Shown here: one piece after another, positions 1 to 8,677 of the stretch
How the letters are laid out: each line of letters opens with the position of its first letter
Position numbering within the stretch: the stretch's first letter is position 1
Origin: Leifsonia sp. 466MF
Lineage (GTDB): Bacteria > Actinomycetota > Actinomycetes > Actinomycetales > Microbacteriaceae
Length of the DNA stretch: 64,000 bases
Reading direction: 5' to 3'
Assembly: GCF_900100265.1 (NCBI RefSeq)
Contig: NZ_LT629696.1
Location: forward strand, 1,488,001-1,552,000
Made by a program: the position numbers and the translations under genes
Notes under the pieces: generated by a model
Seen by the model: only the letters and a program-made list of their open reading frames with translations
What the model was told of the DNA's origin: nothing
Databases searched by the model: none

Positions 1-890
1 TCTCCGTCATCTCGCCGCTGCTCTCGCGCAGCCTGCTCCTCACCCTGGAGACGCTGAGCGACGACGACCTCGGCGTCGTCATCGACCGCGCCGTGGCCGA
101 CGACCGCGGTCTCGGCGGCCAGTACACGCTCGACCCGGAGGCGCGTGCCGCCCTCATCCGTCTCGCCTCGGGTGACGCCCGGCGGGCGTTGACGGCGCTG
201 GAGGCCGCCTCGGTCACAGCGGCATCGGCCACGCCGGCGACCTCCAAGAAGAAGCCGGTCATCACCGCCGAGCTCGTCGCGCAGGCCGTCGACCGCGCGC
301 TGCTCCGCTACGACCGCAACGGCGACGAGCACTACGACGTCATCAGCGCCTTCATCAAGTCGGTGAGGGGCTCCGACGTCGACGCGTCCCTGCACTACCT
401 CGCCCGCATGATCGAGGCGGGGGAGGATCCGCGCTTCATCGCCCGCCGCATCATCGTGCTGGCGTCGGAGGACATCGGGATGGCCGACCCGCAGGCACTC
501 GGCGTCGCCATCGCCGCGGCGGACGCCGTGCAGTACATCGGGATGCCGGAGGGCCGCATCCCTCTCGCCCAGGCGGTCGTGCACCTGGCCACGGCACCGA
601 AGTCGAACGCGGCCTACATGGCGCTCGACGCCGCGATCGCCGACGTGCGCGCCGGCAAGATCGGACGCGTGCCCAAGCACCTTCGCGACGCCCACTATCC
701 CGGCGCCAAGCGGCTCGGTCACGGCAAGGGCTACAAGTACCCGCATGACGACGCGCTCGGCGTGCTCGAGCAGCAGTATCTGCCGGACGAACTGGCCGGC
801 ACGACCTACTACACGCCCACCGAGCACGGCAACGAACGGGACGTCTCCGCACGGCTGGCGAAGCTGCGCCGCATCGTGCGCGGGCGCTGA
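1..890 (+). CDS. rarA: Replication-associated recombination protein A (RarA/MgsA), C-terminal part
   Basis: Only the C-terminal ~295 residues are present; the reading frame is open from base 3 and the start lies outside the window. The residues [10 protein letters not shown] followed by a lid/arginine-finger region and the [10 protein letters not shown] motif are typical of the MgsA AAA+ C-terminal domain, which forms tetramers that act at stalled replication forks. RarA belongs to the clamp-loader-like AAA+ family; the Walker motifs are not visible because they lie upstream. It reads toward rpsD, a usual actinobacterial neighbour. The family call is secure; the detailed role is taken from family knowledge. 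Confidence 0.9.
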   Translation, partial: SVISPLLSRSLLLTLETLSDDDLGVVIDRAVADDRGLGGQYTLDPEARAALIRLASGDARRALTALEAASVTAASATPATSKKKPVITAELVAQAVDRALLRYDRNGDEHYDVISAFIKSVRGSDVDASLHYLARMIEAGEDPRFIARRIIVLASEDIGMADPQALGVAIAAADAVQYIGMPEGRIPLAQAVVHLATAPKSNAAYMALDAAIADVRAGKIGRVPKHLRDAHYPGAKRLGHGKGYKYPHDDALGVLEQQYLPDELAGTTYYTPTEHGNERDVSARLAKLRRIVRGR

Positions 891-901
891 CCACGATCTG
901 T

Positions 902-907
902 TAGACT
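902..907 (+). promoter_or_regulatory. Putative -10 box (TAGACT) for rpsD
   Basis: TAGACT lies 12 bases after the rarA stop and about 160 bases before rpsD. The same hexamer or TAGGCT recurs in this window ahead of genes with their own promoters. No convincing -35 box was seen. This is an inference from sequence alone. Confidence 0.4.
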
Positions 908-999
908 TTCTGCGCCTAGAAGCGTGTTCGGGGTGCGGCTGCCGCGTCCACGATTTGATGGGAAGAGCCCTGTAGCCGGGCGTCCCTGGCGACAATCCC

Positions 1000-1047
1000 T
1001 CTCTCTGCGGGCGCACACGTATGCCCGCATCCATCACGTCAGAGAGA
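1000..1047 (+). promoter_or_regulatory. Hairpin in rpsD leader
   Basis: An inner stem TGCGGGC (1006-1012) pairs with GCCCGCA (1023-1029), and an outer TCTCTC (1000-1005) pairs with GAGAGA (1042-1047). The structure ends just before the rpsD ribosome binding site. S4 is an autoregulatory protein in other bacteria, so a leader hairpin here could be its target, but no known S4-binding consensus was recognised. Confidence 0.35.
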
Positions 1048-1064
1048 ACTTTCGAAAGGAAACC

Positions 1065-1688
1065 GTGTCTTCACGTTCCCGCAGCAAGACCCGCGAGTCG
1101 CGGGCCCTGGGCATCCCGCTCACCCCGAAGGCGGCGCGCTACATGGAGAAGCGCCCCTACGCTCCGGGTGAGCACGGCCGCACCAAGCGCAAGGCCGACT
1201 CGGACTACGCCGTGCGTCTGCGCGAGAAGCAGCGTCTGCGCGCCCAGTACGGCATCCGCGAGAAGCAGCTCCGGATCGCCTTCGAGGAGGCCCGCCGTAC
1301 GCAGGGCCTGACCGGTGAGAACCTGGTCGAGCTCCTCGAGATGCGTCTGGACGCCCTCGTGCTCCGCGCCGGCTTCGCCCGCACCATCACGCAGGCGCGC
1401 CAGTTCGTCGTGCACCGTCACATCCTCGTCGACGGCCAGCTCGTCGACCGCCCGTCCTTCCGTGTGAAGCCGGGCCAGCTCATCCACGTCAAGGCCCGCT
1501 CCGAGGGCACCGAGCCCTTCCAGGTCGCGGCCGCCGGCGGTCACCTCGACGTTCTGCCGAAGACCCCGGGCTACCTGGATGTCGAGATCGACAAGCTGCA
1601 GGCCCGCCTCGTGCGTCGCCCGAAGCGCGCAGAGGTCCCCGTGACCTGTGAGGTCCAGCTGGTCGTCGAGTACTACGCGGCTCGCTGA
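1065..1688 (+). CDS. rpsD: 30S ribosomal protein S4
   Basis: Primary 16S rRNA-binding protein that nucleates assembly of the small ribosomal subunit body. The 207-residue product begins VSSRSRSKTRESRALG and contains the S4 RNA-binding domain at about residues 95-155 (MRLDALVLRAGFA, then HILVDGQLVDRPSF). GTG at 1065 was chosen because AAAGGA lies just upstream and the length then matches the family; the frame is open further upstream but that part has no S4 similarity. This is a stand-alone gene, as usual in actinobacteria, with its own leader and terminator. Confidence 0.96.
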   Translation: MSSRSRSKTRESRALGIPLTPKAARYMEKRPYAPGEHGRTKRKADSDYAVRLREKQRLRAQYGIREKQLRIAFEEARRTQGLTGENLVELLEMRLDALVLRAGFARTITQARQFVVHRHILVDGQLVDRPSFRVKPGQLIHVKARSEGTEPFQVAAAGGHLDVLPKTPGYLDVEIDKLQARLVRRPKRAEVPVTCEVQLVVEYYAAR

Positions 1689-1707
1689 CCATCAGCACCA
1701 CCCCGGA

Positions 1708-1736
1708 CGGGGTCGCGACTCTTCGTCGCGGCCCCG
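1708..1736 (+). terminator. Stem-loop terminator after rpsD
   Basis: A 12-bp stem (1708-1719 with 1725-1736, one G-U pair) encloses a 5-base loop and begins 20 bases after the rpsD stop. It is followed by TTCGTCGTCT rather than a strict T-run, which is common in high-GC genomes. Confidence 0.65.
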
Positions 1737-1839
1737 TTCGTCGTCTCCGGGAACGTCATTACCGTTCGCGCCGTTCCCGCCGCCCGCGCGTGCGACTACG
1801 CTTGTCCCGTATGCCTGAGGCGGAATGGAAGGAGCCCAC

Positions 1840-2223
1840 GTGTCCGGAGGAGACATCGCAGGGTTGATCGCGGCCGTCGTGTTCGCGGTCCTCGTCGGCT
1901 TCATCGCCATCCCCCTGATCAAGCTGGGGCGGGTGCTCGACTCGACGCGCGACGCGATCAAGGAGGCGAGCGACGGCATCACGCCGATCCTCGACGAGAC
2001 CGCGACGACGCTGCAGGAGACGAACAAGCAGCTCGCCCGGGTGGACGTGATCACCAAGAACGTCGCGGACGTCACCGGTAACGTGTCTGCCCTGGTGGCC
2101 TTGTTCGCCGCGACGGTCGGCGGCCCGCTCATCAAGCTCGCCGGCTTCAGCGCCGCGGCGCGGGCGGCGTTCCGGGCCGCTGGAGGATTCGGCTCCAGGA
2201 AGGGACGCGGCGGCTCGCACTAG
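1840..2223 (+). CDS. DUF948 family membrane-anchored protein
   Basis: A 127-residue protein with one N-terminal transmembrane helix (IAGLIAAVVFAVLVGFIAIP) followed by a long amphipathic, coiled-coil-prone region (DSTRDAIKEASDGITPILDE) and a short basic Gly-rich tail. This is the DUF948 layout, of unknown function, often found between rpsD and alaS in actinobacteria. GTG at 1840 was preferred over the in-frame ATG at 1825 because GGAAGGAG sits 5 bases before it. A TACGCT box at 1797-1802 may be its promoter. Confidence 0.75.
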   Translation: MSGGDIAGLIAAVVFAVLVGFIAIPLIKLGRVLDSTRDAIKEASDGITPILDETATTLQETNKQLARVDVITKNVADVTGNVSALVALFAATVGGPLIKLAGFSAAARAAFRAAGGFGSRKGRGGSH

Positions 2224-2280
2224 ACTTGACTCTCGTGCGCCGCGCCCGCGCGCGGCGGCATCCAGAGAGGGAGGATCAGC

Positions 2281-2472
2281 ATGAAGAGTTTCCTGTGGCT
2301 GCTCACCGGCGTGGCCATCGGCTTCGCCGTCGCCCACAAGGTCAACGAGACCGCCAAGGGTCGCGAATTCTTCAGCAACATCGACCAGAAGGCGCGCGAC
2401 TTCGGGGAGGCCGTCACCGACGGATACCGTCAGCGCGAGGCCGAGATCCGCTCGGCCATCCAGGGCGACTGA
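2281..2472 (+). CDS. Small membrane protein, YtxH-like
   Basis: A 63-residue protein: one N-terminal membrane segment (SFLWLLTGVAIGFAVAH), then a charged helical region with a QKARDFGEAVTDGYRQREAE stretch. GGGAGGA precedes the ATG at good spacing. TAGACT at 2221-2226 overlaps the stop of the previous gene and may drive it. The function is unknown; its position between a DUF948 protein and alaS is conserved in related genomes as far as I know. Confidence 0.7.
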   Translation: MKSFLWLLTGVAIGFAVAHKVNETAKGREFFSNIDQKARDFGEAVTDGYRQREAEIRSAIQGD

Positions 2473-2517
2473 CGCCCCCTTTCCCTCCCACCCGCAGACT
2501 TCGATCGACCGGAACCC

Positions 2518-5172
2518 ATGCAGACCGCTGAAATCCACCGCCGCTGGCTCGACTTCTTCGCGCAGCGCGGCCACACCGTCGTCCCCTCCGCCTCCCTGGT
2601 CAGCGACGACCCGTCGCTGCTCTTCACGGTGGCCGGGATGGTGCCCTTCGTGCCGTACCTGACCGGCGTGGTGCCGGCGCCGTTCCCGCGCGCGACGAGC
2701 GTCCAGAAGTGCATCCGCACGCTCGACATCGACGAGGTCGGCAAGACGCCGCGGCACGGCACGTTCTTCCAGATGTGCGGCAACTTCTCCTTCGGCGACT
2801 ACTTCAAGGAGCAGGCGATCACCTTCGCCTGGGAGCTGCTGACGACGTCGGAGGACGACGGCGGCCTCGGCTTCGACCCGAAGGACCTGTGGGTCACGGT
2901 CTACGAGGAGGACGACGAGGCCCGCGAGATCTGGCAGCGCGTCTCGACCCTGCCGGCGGACCGCATCCAGGGCCTCGGCAAGGACACCAACTACTGGTCG
3001 ACCGGCCAGCCCGGCCCCGCGGGCCCGTGCTCGGAGATCTTCTTCGACCGCGGCCCTGCCTACGGCATCGACGGCGGACCGGCGACGGATGACGACCGCT
3101 ACGTCGAGATCTGGAACCTCGTCTTCATGCAGTACCTGCGCGGCGAGGGCGACGGCAAGGAGTTCGAGATCCTCGGCGACCTGCCGAAGAAGAACATCGA
3201 CACCGGCATGGGTCTCGAGCGCGTCGCGTTCCTCAAGCAGGGCGTCGACAACATGTACGAGATCGACCAGGTGCGTCCGGTGCTCGACCGCGCGGCCGAG
3301 CTCGCCGAGAAGCCGTACGGCAACGAGGCGCACGAGGACGACGTGCGGCTGCGCGTCGTGGCCGACCACGTCCGCAGTGCGCTCATGCTGATGGCCGACG
3401 GTGTCACCCCGTCGAACGAGGGACGCGGCTACGTGCTGCGCCGCCTCCTCCGCCGCACCGTGCGCGCCATGCGCCTGCTCGGCGTCGAGACCGCGACCTT
3501 CCCGGAGCTCTTCCCCGTCTCGCGCGACGCGATGAAGGCGGCGTACCCGGAGGTCGACACCGAGTTCGACCGCATCTCGCAGCTCGCCTACGCGGAGGAG
3601 GAGACCTTCCTGCGCACCCTCACCGCGGGAACGAGCATCCTCGACACCGCGGTGGCGACCACCCAGAAGGAGGGGCGGAAGCAGCTCGCGGGCGACACCG
3701 CGTTCCTCCTGCACGACACTTACGGCTTCCCGATCGACCTCACCCTGGAGATGGCGGAGGAGGCCGGGCTCACCGTCGATCGCGGCGCGTTCGACAAGCT
3801 CATGGCCGACCAGCGCTCGCGGGCGAAGGCGGACGCGAAGGCGAAGAAGACGGCGCTGGCCGACCTGTCGGTGTACAGCAGCTTCCGCTCGCTCGGCGAG
3901 ACCGTGTTCACCGGCTACACCGAGCTGCAGACGGAGTCGAGCATCCTCGGCCTCATCGTCGATGGGCGCTCCGTGAACAGCGCCCGTGAGGGCCAGGTCG
4001 CGGAGGTCATCCTCGGCGCGACGGCGCTTTACGCGGAGTCCGGCGGACAGGATGCGGACGCCGGCTCGATCGTCGGCCCCGGCTACGAGCTCGACGTGCT
4101 CGACGTGCAGAAGCCCGTGAAGGGCCTGATCAGCCACAAGGTGCTGGTGCGCAGCGGCGAGGTCGGAGTCGGCGCCCCGGCGACGAGCATCGTGGATGCG
4201 GACTACCGCCGCGGCGCGCGACAGGCGCACTCGGGCACCCACATCATCCACGCGGCGCTCCGCCAGGTGCTCGGCTCGAACGCGCACCAGTCCGGCTCGT
4301 ACAACAAGGCCGGCTACCTGCGTCTCGACTTCTCGTGGAACCAGGCGCTCTCGGCCGAGACGCGGAGCGAGATCGAGGAGATCTCGAACAACGCCATCCG
4401 GCAGAACCTCGAGGTCACCACCCGCGAGCTGCCGCTGAGCGAGGCGAAGGCGCTCGGCGCCATGGCGCTGTTCGGCGAGAAGTACGGCGATGTCGTGCGC
4501 GTCGTCGACATCGGCGGCCCGTGGTCGCGCGAGCTCTGCGCGGGCACGCACGTCTCGACGAGCTCCGAGATCGGGATGATCAACCTCGTCAGCGAGTCGT
4601 CGGTGGGTTCCACGAACCGCCGCGTCGAGTCGCTGGTCGGCTTGGAGGCGTTCAAGGACCTCGCGATCGAGCGCACGATCGTGTCGCAGCTGTCGAGCTC
4701 GCTCAAGACGCCGCGCGAGCAGCTGCCCGAGAAGATCGCCGACCTGATGGCGAACCTCAAGGCGGCGGAGAAGCGCATCCAGGCGTTCGAGGCCCGTGCG
4801 GTGCTCGACAAGGTGCCGACGCTGCTCGAGTCGGCGTCGCGCCGCGGAGCGGTCACCGTCGTAGCCGAGGACGCGGGCACGCTGAACAGCGCCGATGACC
4901 TGCGGATGCTGGTCACCACGGTGCGCGAGCGCCTCGGCTCGGACGCCGCGGCGGTCGCCCTCGCGGCCCGCGCCGGCGGCAAGCCGGTCGTGATCGTCGG
5001 CACCAACCAGGCCGCTCGTGACGCGGGCGTCAACGCGGGTGCGCTCGCGAAGACGGCGGCGGGCGTGCTCGGCGGCGGTGGCGGCGGCAAGGCCGACCTG
5101 GCGCAGGGCGGCGGGACCGACGCGGACGCGATCCCCGCGGCGCTGAGCGCCGTCGTCTCGGCGATCGGATAG
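2518..5172 (+). CDS. alaS: Alanine--tRNA ligase
   Basis: Class II synthetase that charges tRNA-Ala in the cytoplasm. The 884-residue product has the catalytic core at the N terminus (MQTAEIHRRWLDFFAQRGH; GTFFQMCGNFSFGDYFKE), then the editing domain whose zinc-site residues are all visible: H571 and H575 in HSGTHIIH, C674 and H678 in CAGTHVS. The C-terminal DHHA1-like domain ends in a Gly-rich segment (GVLGGGGGGKADLAQGGG), normal for the family. The ATG at 2518 gives the canonical N terminus. Full length, nothing broken. ruvX follows after 6 bases. Confidence 0.98.
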   Translation: MQTAEIHRRWLDFFAQRGHTVVPSASLVSDDPSLLFTVAGMVPFVPYLTGVVPAPFPRATSVQKCIRTLDIDEVGKTPRHGTFFQMCGNFSFGDYFKEQAITFAWELLTTSEDDGGLGFDPKDLWVTVYEEDDEAREIWQRVSTLPADRIQGLGKDTNYWSTGQPGPAGPCSEIFFDRGPAYGIDGGPATDDDRYVEIWNLVFMQYLRGEGDGKEFEILGDLPKKNIDTGMGLERVAFLKQGVDNMYEIDQVRPVLDRAAELAEKPYGNEAHEDDVRLRVVADHVRSALMLMADGVTPSNEGRGYVLRRLLRRTVRAMRLLGVETATFPELFPVSRDAMKAAYPEVDTEFDRISQLAYAEEETFLRTLTAGTSILDTAVATTQKEGRKQLAGDTAFLLHDTYGFPIDLTLEMAEEAGLTVDRGAFDKLMADQRSRAKADAKAKKTALADLSVYSSFRSLGETVFTGYTELQTESSILGLIVDGRSVNSAREGQVAEVILGATALYAESGGQDADAGSIVGPGYELDVLDVQKPVKGLISHKVLVRSGEVGVGAPATSIVDADYRRGARQAHSGTHIIHAALRQVLGSNAHQSGSYNKAGYLRLDFSWNQALSAETRSEIEEISNNAIRQNLEVTTRELPLSEAKALGAMALFGEKYGDVVRVVDIGGPWSRELCAGTHVSTSSEIGMINLVSESSVGSTNRRVESLVGLEAFKDLAIERTIVSQLSSSLKTPREQLPEKIADLMANLKAAEKRIQAFEARAVLDKVPTLLESASRRGAVTVVAEDAGTLNSADDLRMLVTTVRERLGSDAAAVALAARAGGKPVVIVGTNQAARDAGVNAGALAKTAAGVLGGGGGGKADLAQGGGTDADAIPAALSAVVSAIG

Positions 5173-5178
5173 CACCGC

Positions 5179-5646
5179 GTGCGTAGCGGGGTGCGGATCG
5201 GCATCGACGTCGGCAAGGTCAGGATCGGCGTGAGCCGGTCCGACCTGCACGGGATGCTGGCCACCCCGGTCGAGACGGTCCCTCGCTCCGAGGACGCTGC
5301 GGACCGCCGGCGGATCGCTGAGATCGTCGGCGAACTCGGAGCCTTCGAGGTTATCGTCGGACTGCCGTTGGCGCTCTCGGGCGCACACACCGCATCCACG
5401 GCGGACGCGATCGGTTTCGCCGAGTCCCTGGCCGTCGAGGTCGGGATCCCGGTACGGCTGGTCGACGAACGCCTGTCGACCGTGTCGGCGGCCTCGGCGC
5501 TCCGCGCGTCGGGCAGGAACGCGAAGAAGGCGCGTCCGGTGGTGGATCAGGTCGCGGCCACGATAATTTTGCAGCACGCCCTCGATGCGGAACGGGCCAC
5601 AGGCCGTCCGCCGGGTGACCCCGTCGAATCGAGCATTGGACAGTAG
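5179..5646 (+). CDS. ruvX: Holliday junction resolvase-like protein (YqgF/RuvX)
   Basis: A 155-residue RNase H-fold protein. Visible motifs are IGIDVGKVRIGVS near the N terminus, VGLPLALSG, VDERLSTVSA and a C-terminal conserved Asp (VVDQVAATIILQ). In other bacteria this family acts as a resolvase or in 16S rRNA 5'-end processing. The GTG at 5179 follows alaS closely; a second in-frame GTG at 5191 is possible. The gene forms an alaS-ruvX-mltG-aroE run, a widespread bacterial order. Confidence 0.93.
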   Translation: MRSGVRIGIDVGKVRIGVSRSDLHGMLATPVETVPRSEDAADRRRIAEIVGELGAFEVIVGLPLALSGAHTASTADAIGFAESLAVEVGIPVRLVDERLSTVSAASALRASGRNAKKARPVVDQVAATIILQHALDAERATGRPPGDPVESSIGQ

Positions 5647-5647
5647 C

Positions 5648-7330
5648 TTGGCTCAGAACCCCCCAGAGCGGCCCGAGCCGCCCGCCTTCCCGGCCGTGAA
5701 CCGGCCGCCGTCGCCGCCGCAGACGCCGGCGACGGACAGCGGCGAGCGTCCGCCGATGACGCGCCGCGAGGCGCGGGCCGCCCGCGAGGCGCAGGAGCGC
5801 CGGGCGGAGGAGTCGCAGGCGCAGCCGGAGCAGGTGCAGCCGGAGCAGGTGGCGCAGCAGCCATCCTCGTCGCAGCCCGAGCAGCCGGAGGAGCCGTCAG
5901 CGCCCGTCGCCGGAGCTCCTGTCTCGGCCGCGCAGTCCCCGTCCGCGACGCCGTGGTCGCTGTTCGACGACAGCACGCCGATCTCCTCGCCGATCCCGTC
6001 CCAGGAGACGCCGGCAGATCGCGCGGCGCTCGACGGCCTCGACTTCGACGCCGTCATCACCGGCCCCATCGCCCACGTCGAGGAGCCCGAGACGGTCTCC
6101 GTCGCGGCGCGCCACGGCTCGGACGATCAGACGCCATCGCACCATGACCATCCTGCGCGTACCATCTTCGGAGTGCTGGAGGAGACCGAGGACGATTCCG
6201 CCCAGGACGAGCATCCACTCGTCTGGCGGCAGCAGAACTATCTGTCGCATGACGAGCCGCCGAAGAAGCGCCGGTGGGTCAAGCGGCTGATCGTGACCAT
6301 CGTCGTGCTCGGCATCCTCGGCGGCATGGCCGGCGCCGCGTACGCCATCTTCCAGCCGCAGATCGCCAAGGTGCAGAACGCGCTCTTCCCGCCCGAGAAC
6401 GACTACAAGGGCACAGGGACGGGCGAGGTCATGTTCACGATCAAGTCCGGCGACGACGGCTCGACGATCTCGGAGAACCTCGCGAAGGCGGGTGTCGTCA
6501 AGACCTACGAAGCGTTCTACTCGCTGCTGCTGCGGCAGAAGCCGGATGTGGAGTTCCAGCCCGGCGTCTTCAAGCTCGCGAAGCAGATGAGCGCGGCGGC
6601 AGCGCTTGCCGCCCTGAAGGATCCGTCGTCGCGCGTGGAGAACACCGCGATCATCCCGGAGGGGACTCCGGAGAAGGACATCCTGCAGACGGTGTCGGAC
6701 GCGACCAAGATCCCGCTCGCCGACCTGCAGACCGCGGCCGCGAACCCGGCCGCGTACGGGCTCCCCGCCGAGGCCAAGTCGCTCGAGGGCTTCCTGTTCC
6801 CGGCGACCTACACCTTCGCACCGGGGACGACGGCGCAGCAGGCGATCAAGACCATGGTCGACCGGATGTTCCAGGCGCTCGACGAGGCCGGCGTGGCCCC
6901 GCAGAACCGCTGGAACACCGTCGTGCTCGCATCCGTCGTGCAGCGCGAGGCCGGCCTGAAGGACGACTACCCCAAGGTCGCCCGGGTCTTCCTCAACCGG
7001 CTGGCCCAGGGATGGGACCTGCAGTCGGACGCGACGGTCGCCTACGGCACCGGCCACACCGATCGGGTGGAGACGACCGACGCCGAGCGCGAGGACGCCG
7101 GGAACCCGTACAACACCTATGTGCATCCCGGCCTTCCGGTCGGCCCGATCTCGAATCCGGGCGACCTGGCGATCAACGCGGTGCAGCATCCCGCCGACGG
7201 CACCTGGATGTACTTCGTGACCTGGAACCTCCAGACCGGAGAGACGATCTTCTCCACCACGCAGGCCGAACACGAGGCAGCGGTGGAGAAATGGCAGCAG
7301 TGGATGAGGGACAATCCCGGCTATGAGTGA
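5648..7330 (+). CDS. mltG: Endolytic murein transglycosylase MltG (YceG)
   Basis: Membrane-bound enzyme that cleaves nascent glycan strands during wall synthesis. It has a long disordered N-terminal cytoplasmic part (Pro/Glu/Gln-rich, ~210 residues), one transmembrane helix (LIVTIVVLGILGGMAGAAYA, about residue 213), a LysM-like segment, and the YceG domain with the catalytic Glu in SVVQREAGL (about residue 433) and FLNRLAQGWDLQSD. The start is uncertain: TTG at 5648 sits just after the ruvX stop, while ATG at 5756 (MTRREARAARE) or 5585 are alternatives. It overlaps aroE by 8 bases. The N-terminal part contains a perfect 15-bp tandem repeat. Confidence 0.9.
   Translation: MAQNPPERPEPPAFPAVNRPPSPPQTPATDSGERPPMTRREARAAREAQERRAEESQAQPEQVQPEQVAQQPSSSQPEQPEEPSAPVAGAPVSAAQSPSATPWSLFDDSTPISSPIPSQETPADRAALDGLDFDAVITGPIAHVEEPETVSVAARHGSDDQTPSHHDHPARTIFGVLEETEDDSAQDEHPLVWRQQNYLSHDEPPKKRRWVKRLIVTIVVLGILGGMAGAAYAIFQPQIAKVQNALFPPENDYKGTGTGEVMFTIKSGDDGSTISENLAKAGVVKTYEAFYSLLLRQKPDVEFQPGVFKLAKQMSAAAALAALKDPSSRVENTAIIPEGTPEKDILQTVSDATKIPLADLQTAAANPAAYGLPAEAKSLEGFLFPATYTFAPGTTAQQAIKTMVDRMFQALDEAGVAPQNRWNTVVLASVVQREAGLKDDYPKVARVFLNRLAQGWDLQSDATVAYGTGHTDRVETTDAEREDAGNPYNTYVHPGLPVGPISNPGDLAINAVQHPADGTWMYFVTWNLQTGETIFSTTQAEHEAAVEKWQQWMRDNPGYE
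5821..5850 (+). repeat. 15-bp tandem duplication in mltG
   Basis: Two perfect copies of GCAGCCGGAGCAGGT at 5821-5835 and 5836-5850 encode the repeated pentapeptide QPEQV in the disordered N-terminal region of MltG. A slippage-type length polymorphism is plausible. Confidence 0.85.
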
Positions 7331-8573
7331 CACGAGCAAGCAGCGGCGCGACGAGGACCTGGCGGAGCCCGCGGTGCTCGAGGACGACACGGTCGAGGAG
7401 TCGCAGACGGAGGAGGCCGACGAGCGGGCCGCGGTCGAGGACGGCGTCTCGGAGGCATCGGCGGAGGCGTCGATCGCTGCGCTCGTCGAGGCCGAGCGGG
7501 AGCGCGAAGCCGAGGAGGCCGCGGTCGAGGAGGCGGAGGAGGCCGTCGAGCGGGAGGCCCCGCACGACGAGCCGGAGCCGGAGTCCGAGACGGCAGCCGA
7601 GGCGGAGCCGGAGTCCGAGACGGCCTCGGAGCCGGAGCCCGCGAAGGCCTCTACGAAGCAGTCGACCAGGGCCCCCGCGAAGTCGACAGCATCCAAGCCC
7701 CGCAAGCCGAAGGCCCCGAGCCGCAAGCTGGCCGTGCTCGGCTCGCCGATCGGCCACTCGAAGTCGCCGCAGCTCCACCGGGCGGCGTACGAGGCGCTCG
7801 GCATGGACTGGTCGTACGAGGCAATCGACGTCACCGAGGACGCCCTGCCCGAGTTCATCGCAGGCCTCGGTCCGGAGTGGCGCGGGCTGTCGCTAACCAT
7901 GCCGCTGAAGAAGGCGGTGCTCCCGCTCCTCACCGAGACCGACCGCATCGCGGAGCAGACCGGGGGAGCGAACACTGTGCTCCTCGACGGCGAGGCAGTC
8001 CGGGGTTTCAACACCGACGTCGCCGGCATCGTGCGCGCCCTGCAAGCGGCCGGGCTCGAGCAGGCGCACTACGTCCACATCCTGGGCGGGGGAGCGACCG
8101 CAGCGTCGGCGCTCGTCGCGGCGGCGGAGCTCGGCGCCGACCGTGTGGACGCGCACGTGCGCGACCTGGAGCGCAGCGCCTGGATCGAACCGCTGGCGAA
8201 CCAGCTCGGCCTGCGCGTCCGCATCCGTCCGTTCGCGCAGGCGGACCGCTCACTCGACGTGCCGGACCTCGTGATCAGCACGCTGCCGGGCGGCACCACC
8301 ACCGAGGCGGTCTACACCGACTCCACGCGGCGCCGGTCCGTCCTGTTCGACGTCGCCTACGAGCCGTGGCCGACGCCGCTGGCCCGCCAGTGGGAGTCCG
8401 TGGGCGGCCGTGTCGTCTCGGGCCTCGCCATGCTGGCCCACCAGGCACTTCTGCAGGTGCGTGTGTTCGTCTCGGGCGACCCGCTGCAGCCGCTGGAGGA
8501 CGAGGAGGCCGTGCTCGCAGCCATGCTGGACGCGGTCGGCATCGACGCGCAGGGCGCTCCGCTGGAGGTCTGA
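7323..8573 (+). CDS. aroE: Shikimate dehydrogenase with long acidic/basic N-terminal extension
   Basis: Reduces 3-dehydroshikimate to shikimate with NADPH. The catalytic domain starts near residue 137 ([16 protein letters not shown]) and shows the active-site Lys in [10 protein letters not shown] and the Asp in FNTDVAG; the nucleotide-binding region follows ([15 protein letters not shown]). The ~136 residues before it are unusual: an Asp/Glu/Ala-rich stretch ([17 protein letters not shown]) with a 10-residue repeat, then a Lys/Pro/Ser-rich stretch ([15 protein letters not shown]). The ATG at 7323 overlaps mltG by 8 bases and keeps the extension; an internal GTG at about 7734 would give a normal-length enzyme. 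Confidence 0.9.
   Translation: MSDTSKQRRDEDLAEPAVLEDDTVEESQTEEADERAAVEDGVSEASAEASIAALVEAEREREAEEAAVEEAEEAVEREAPHDEPEPESETAAEAEPESETASEPEPAKASTKQSTRAPAKSTASKPRKPKAPSRKLAVLGSPIGHSKSPQLHRAAYEALGMDWSYEAIDVTEDALPEFIAGLGPEWRGLSLTMPLKKAVLPLLTETDRIAEQTGGANTVLLDGEAVRGFNTDVAGIVRALQAAGLEQAHYVHILGGGATAASALVAAAELGADRVDAHVRDLERSAWIEPLANQLGLRVRIRPFAQADRSLDVPDLVISTLPGGTTTEAVYTDSTRRRSVLFDVAYEPWPTPLARQWESVGGRVVSGLAMLAHQALLQVRVFVSGDPLQPLEDEEAVLAAMLDAVGIDAQGAPLEV
7574..7624 (+). repeat. 21-bp direct repeat in the aroE extension
   Basis: The 21 bases at 7574-7594 recur exactly at 7604-7624 (30-bp period) and encode EPESET twice within the acidic segment. This points to internal duplication of low-complexity sequence. 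Confidence 0.85.
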
Positions 8574-8677
8574 GGGCACGGCGGCTCGTACCTCGGTCGC
8601 AGGCTCCCTCGGCGCTGGGGTCGCGGCATCGCTGCGCGCTGCCCTTGAGCTCCACCGCGCTGTGCCAGAATCGAATC

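Noticed and set aside
1759..5577. Long minus-strand open frame opposite alaS and neighbours
   Set aside because: Same antisense shadow effect of high GC; the opposite strand encodes complete, well-conserved proteins.
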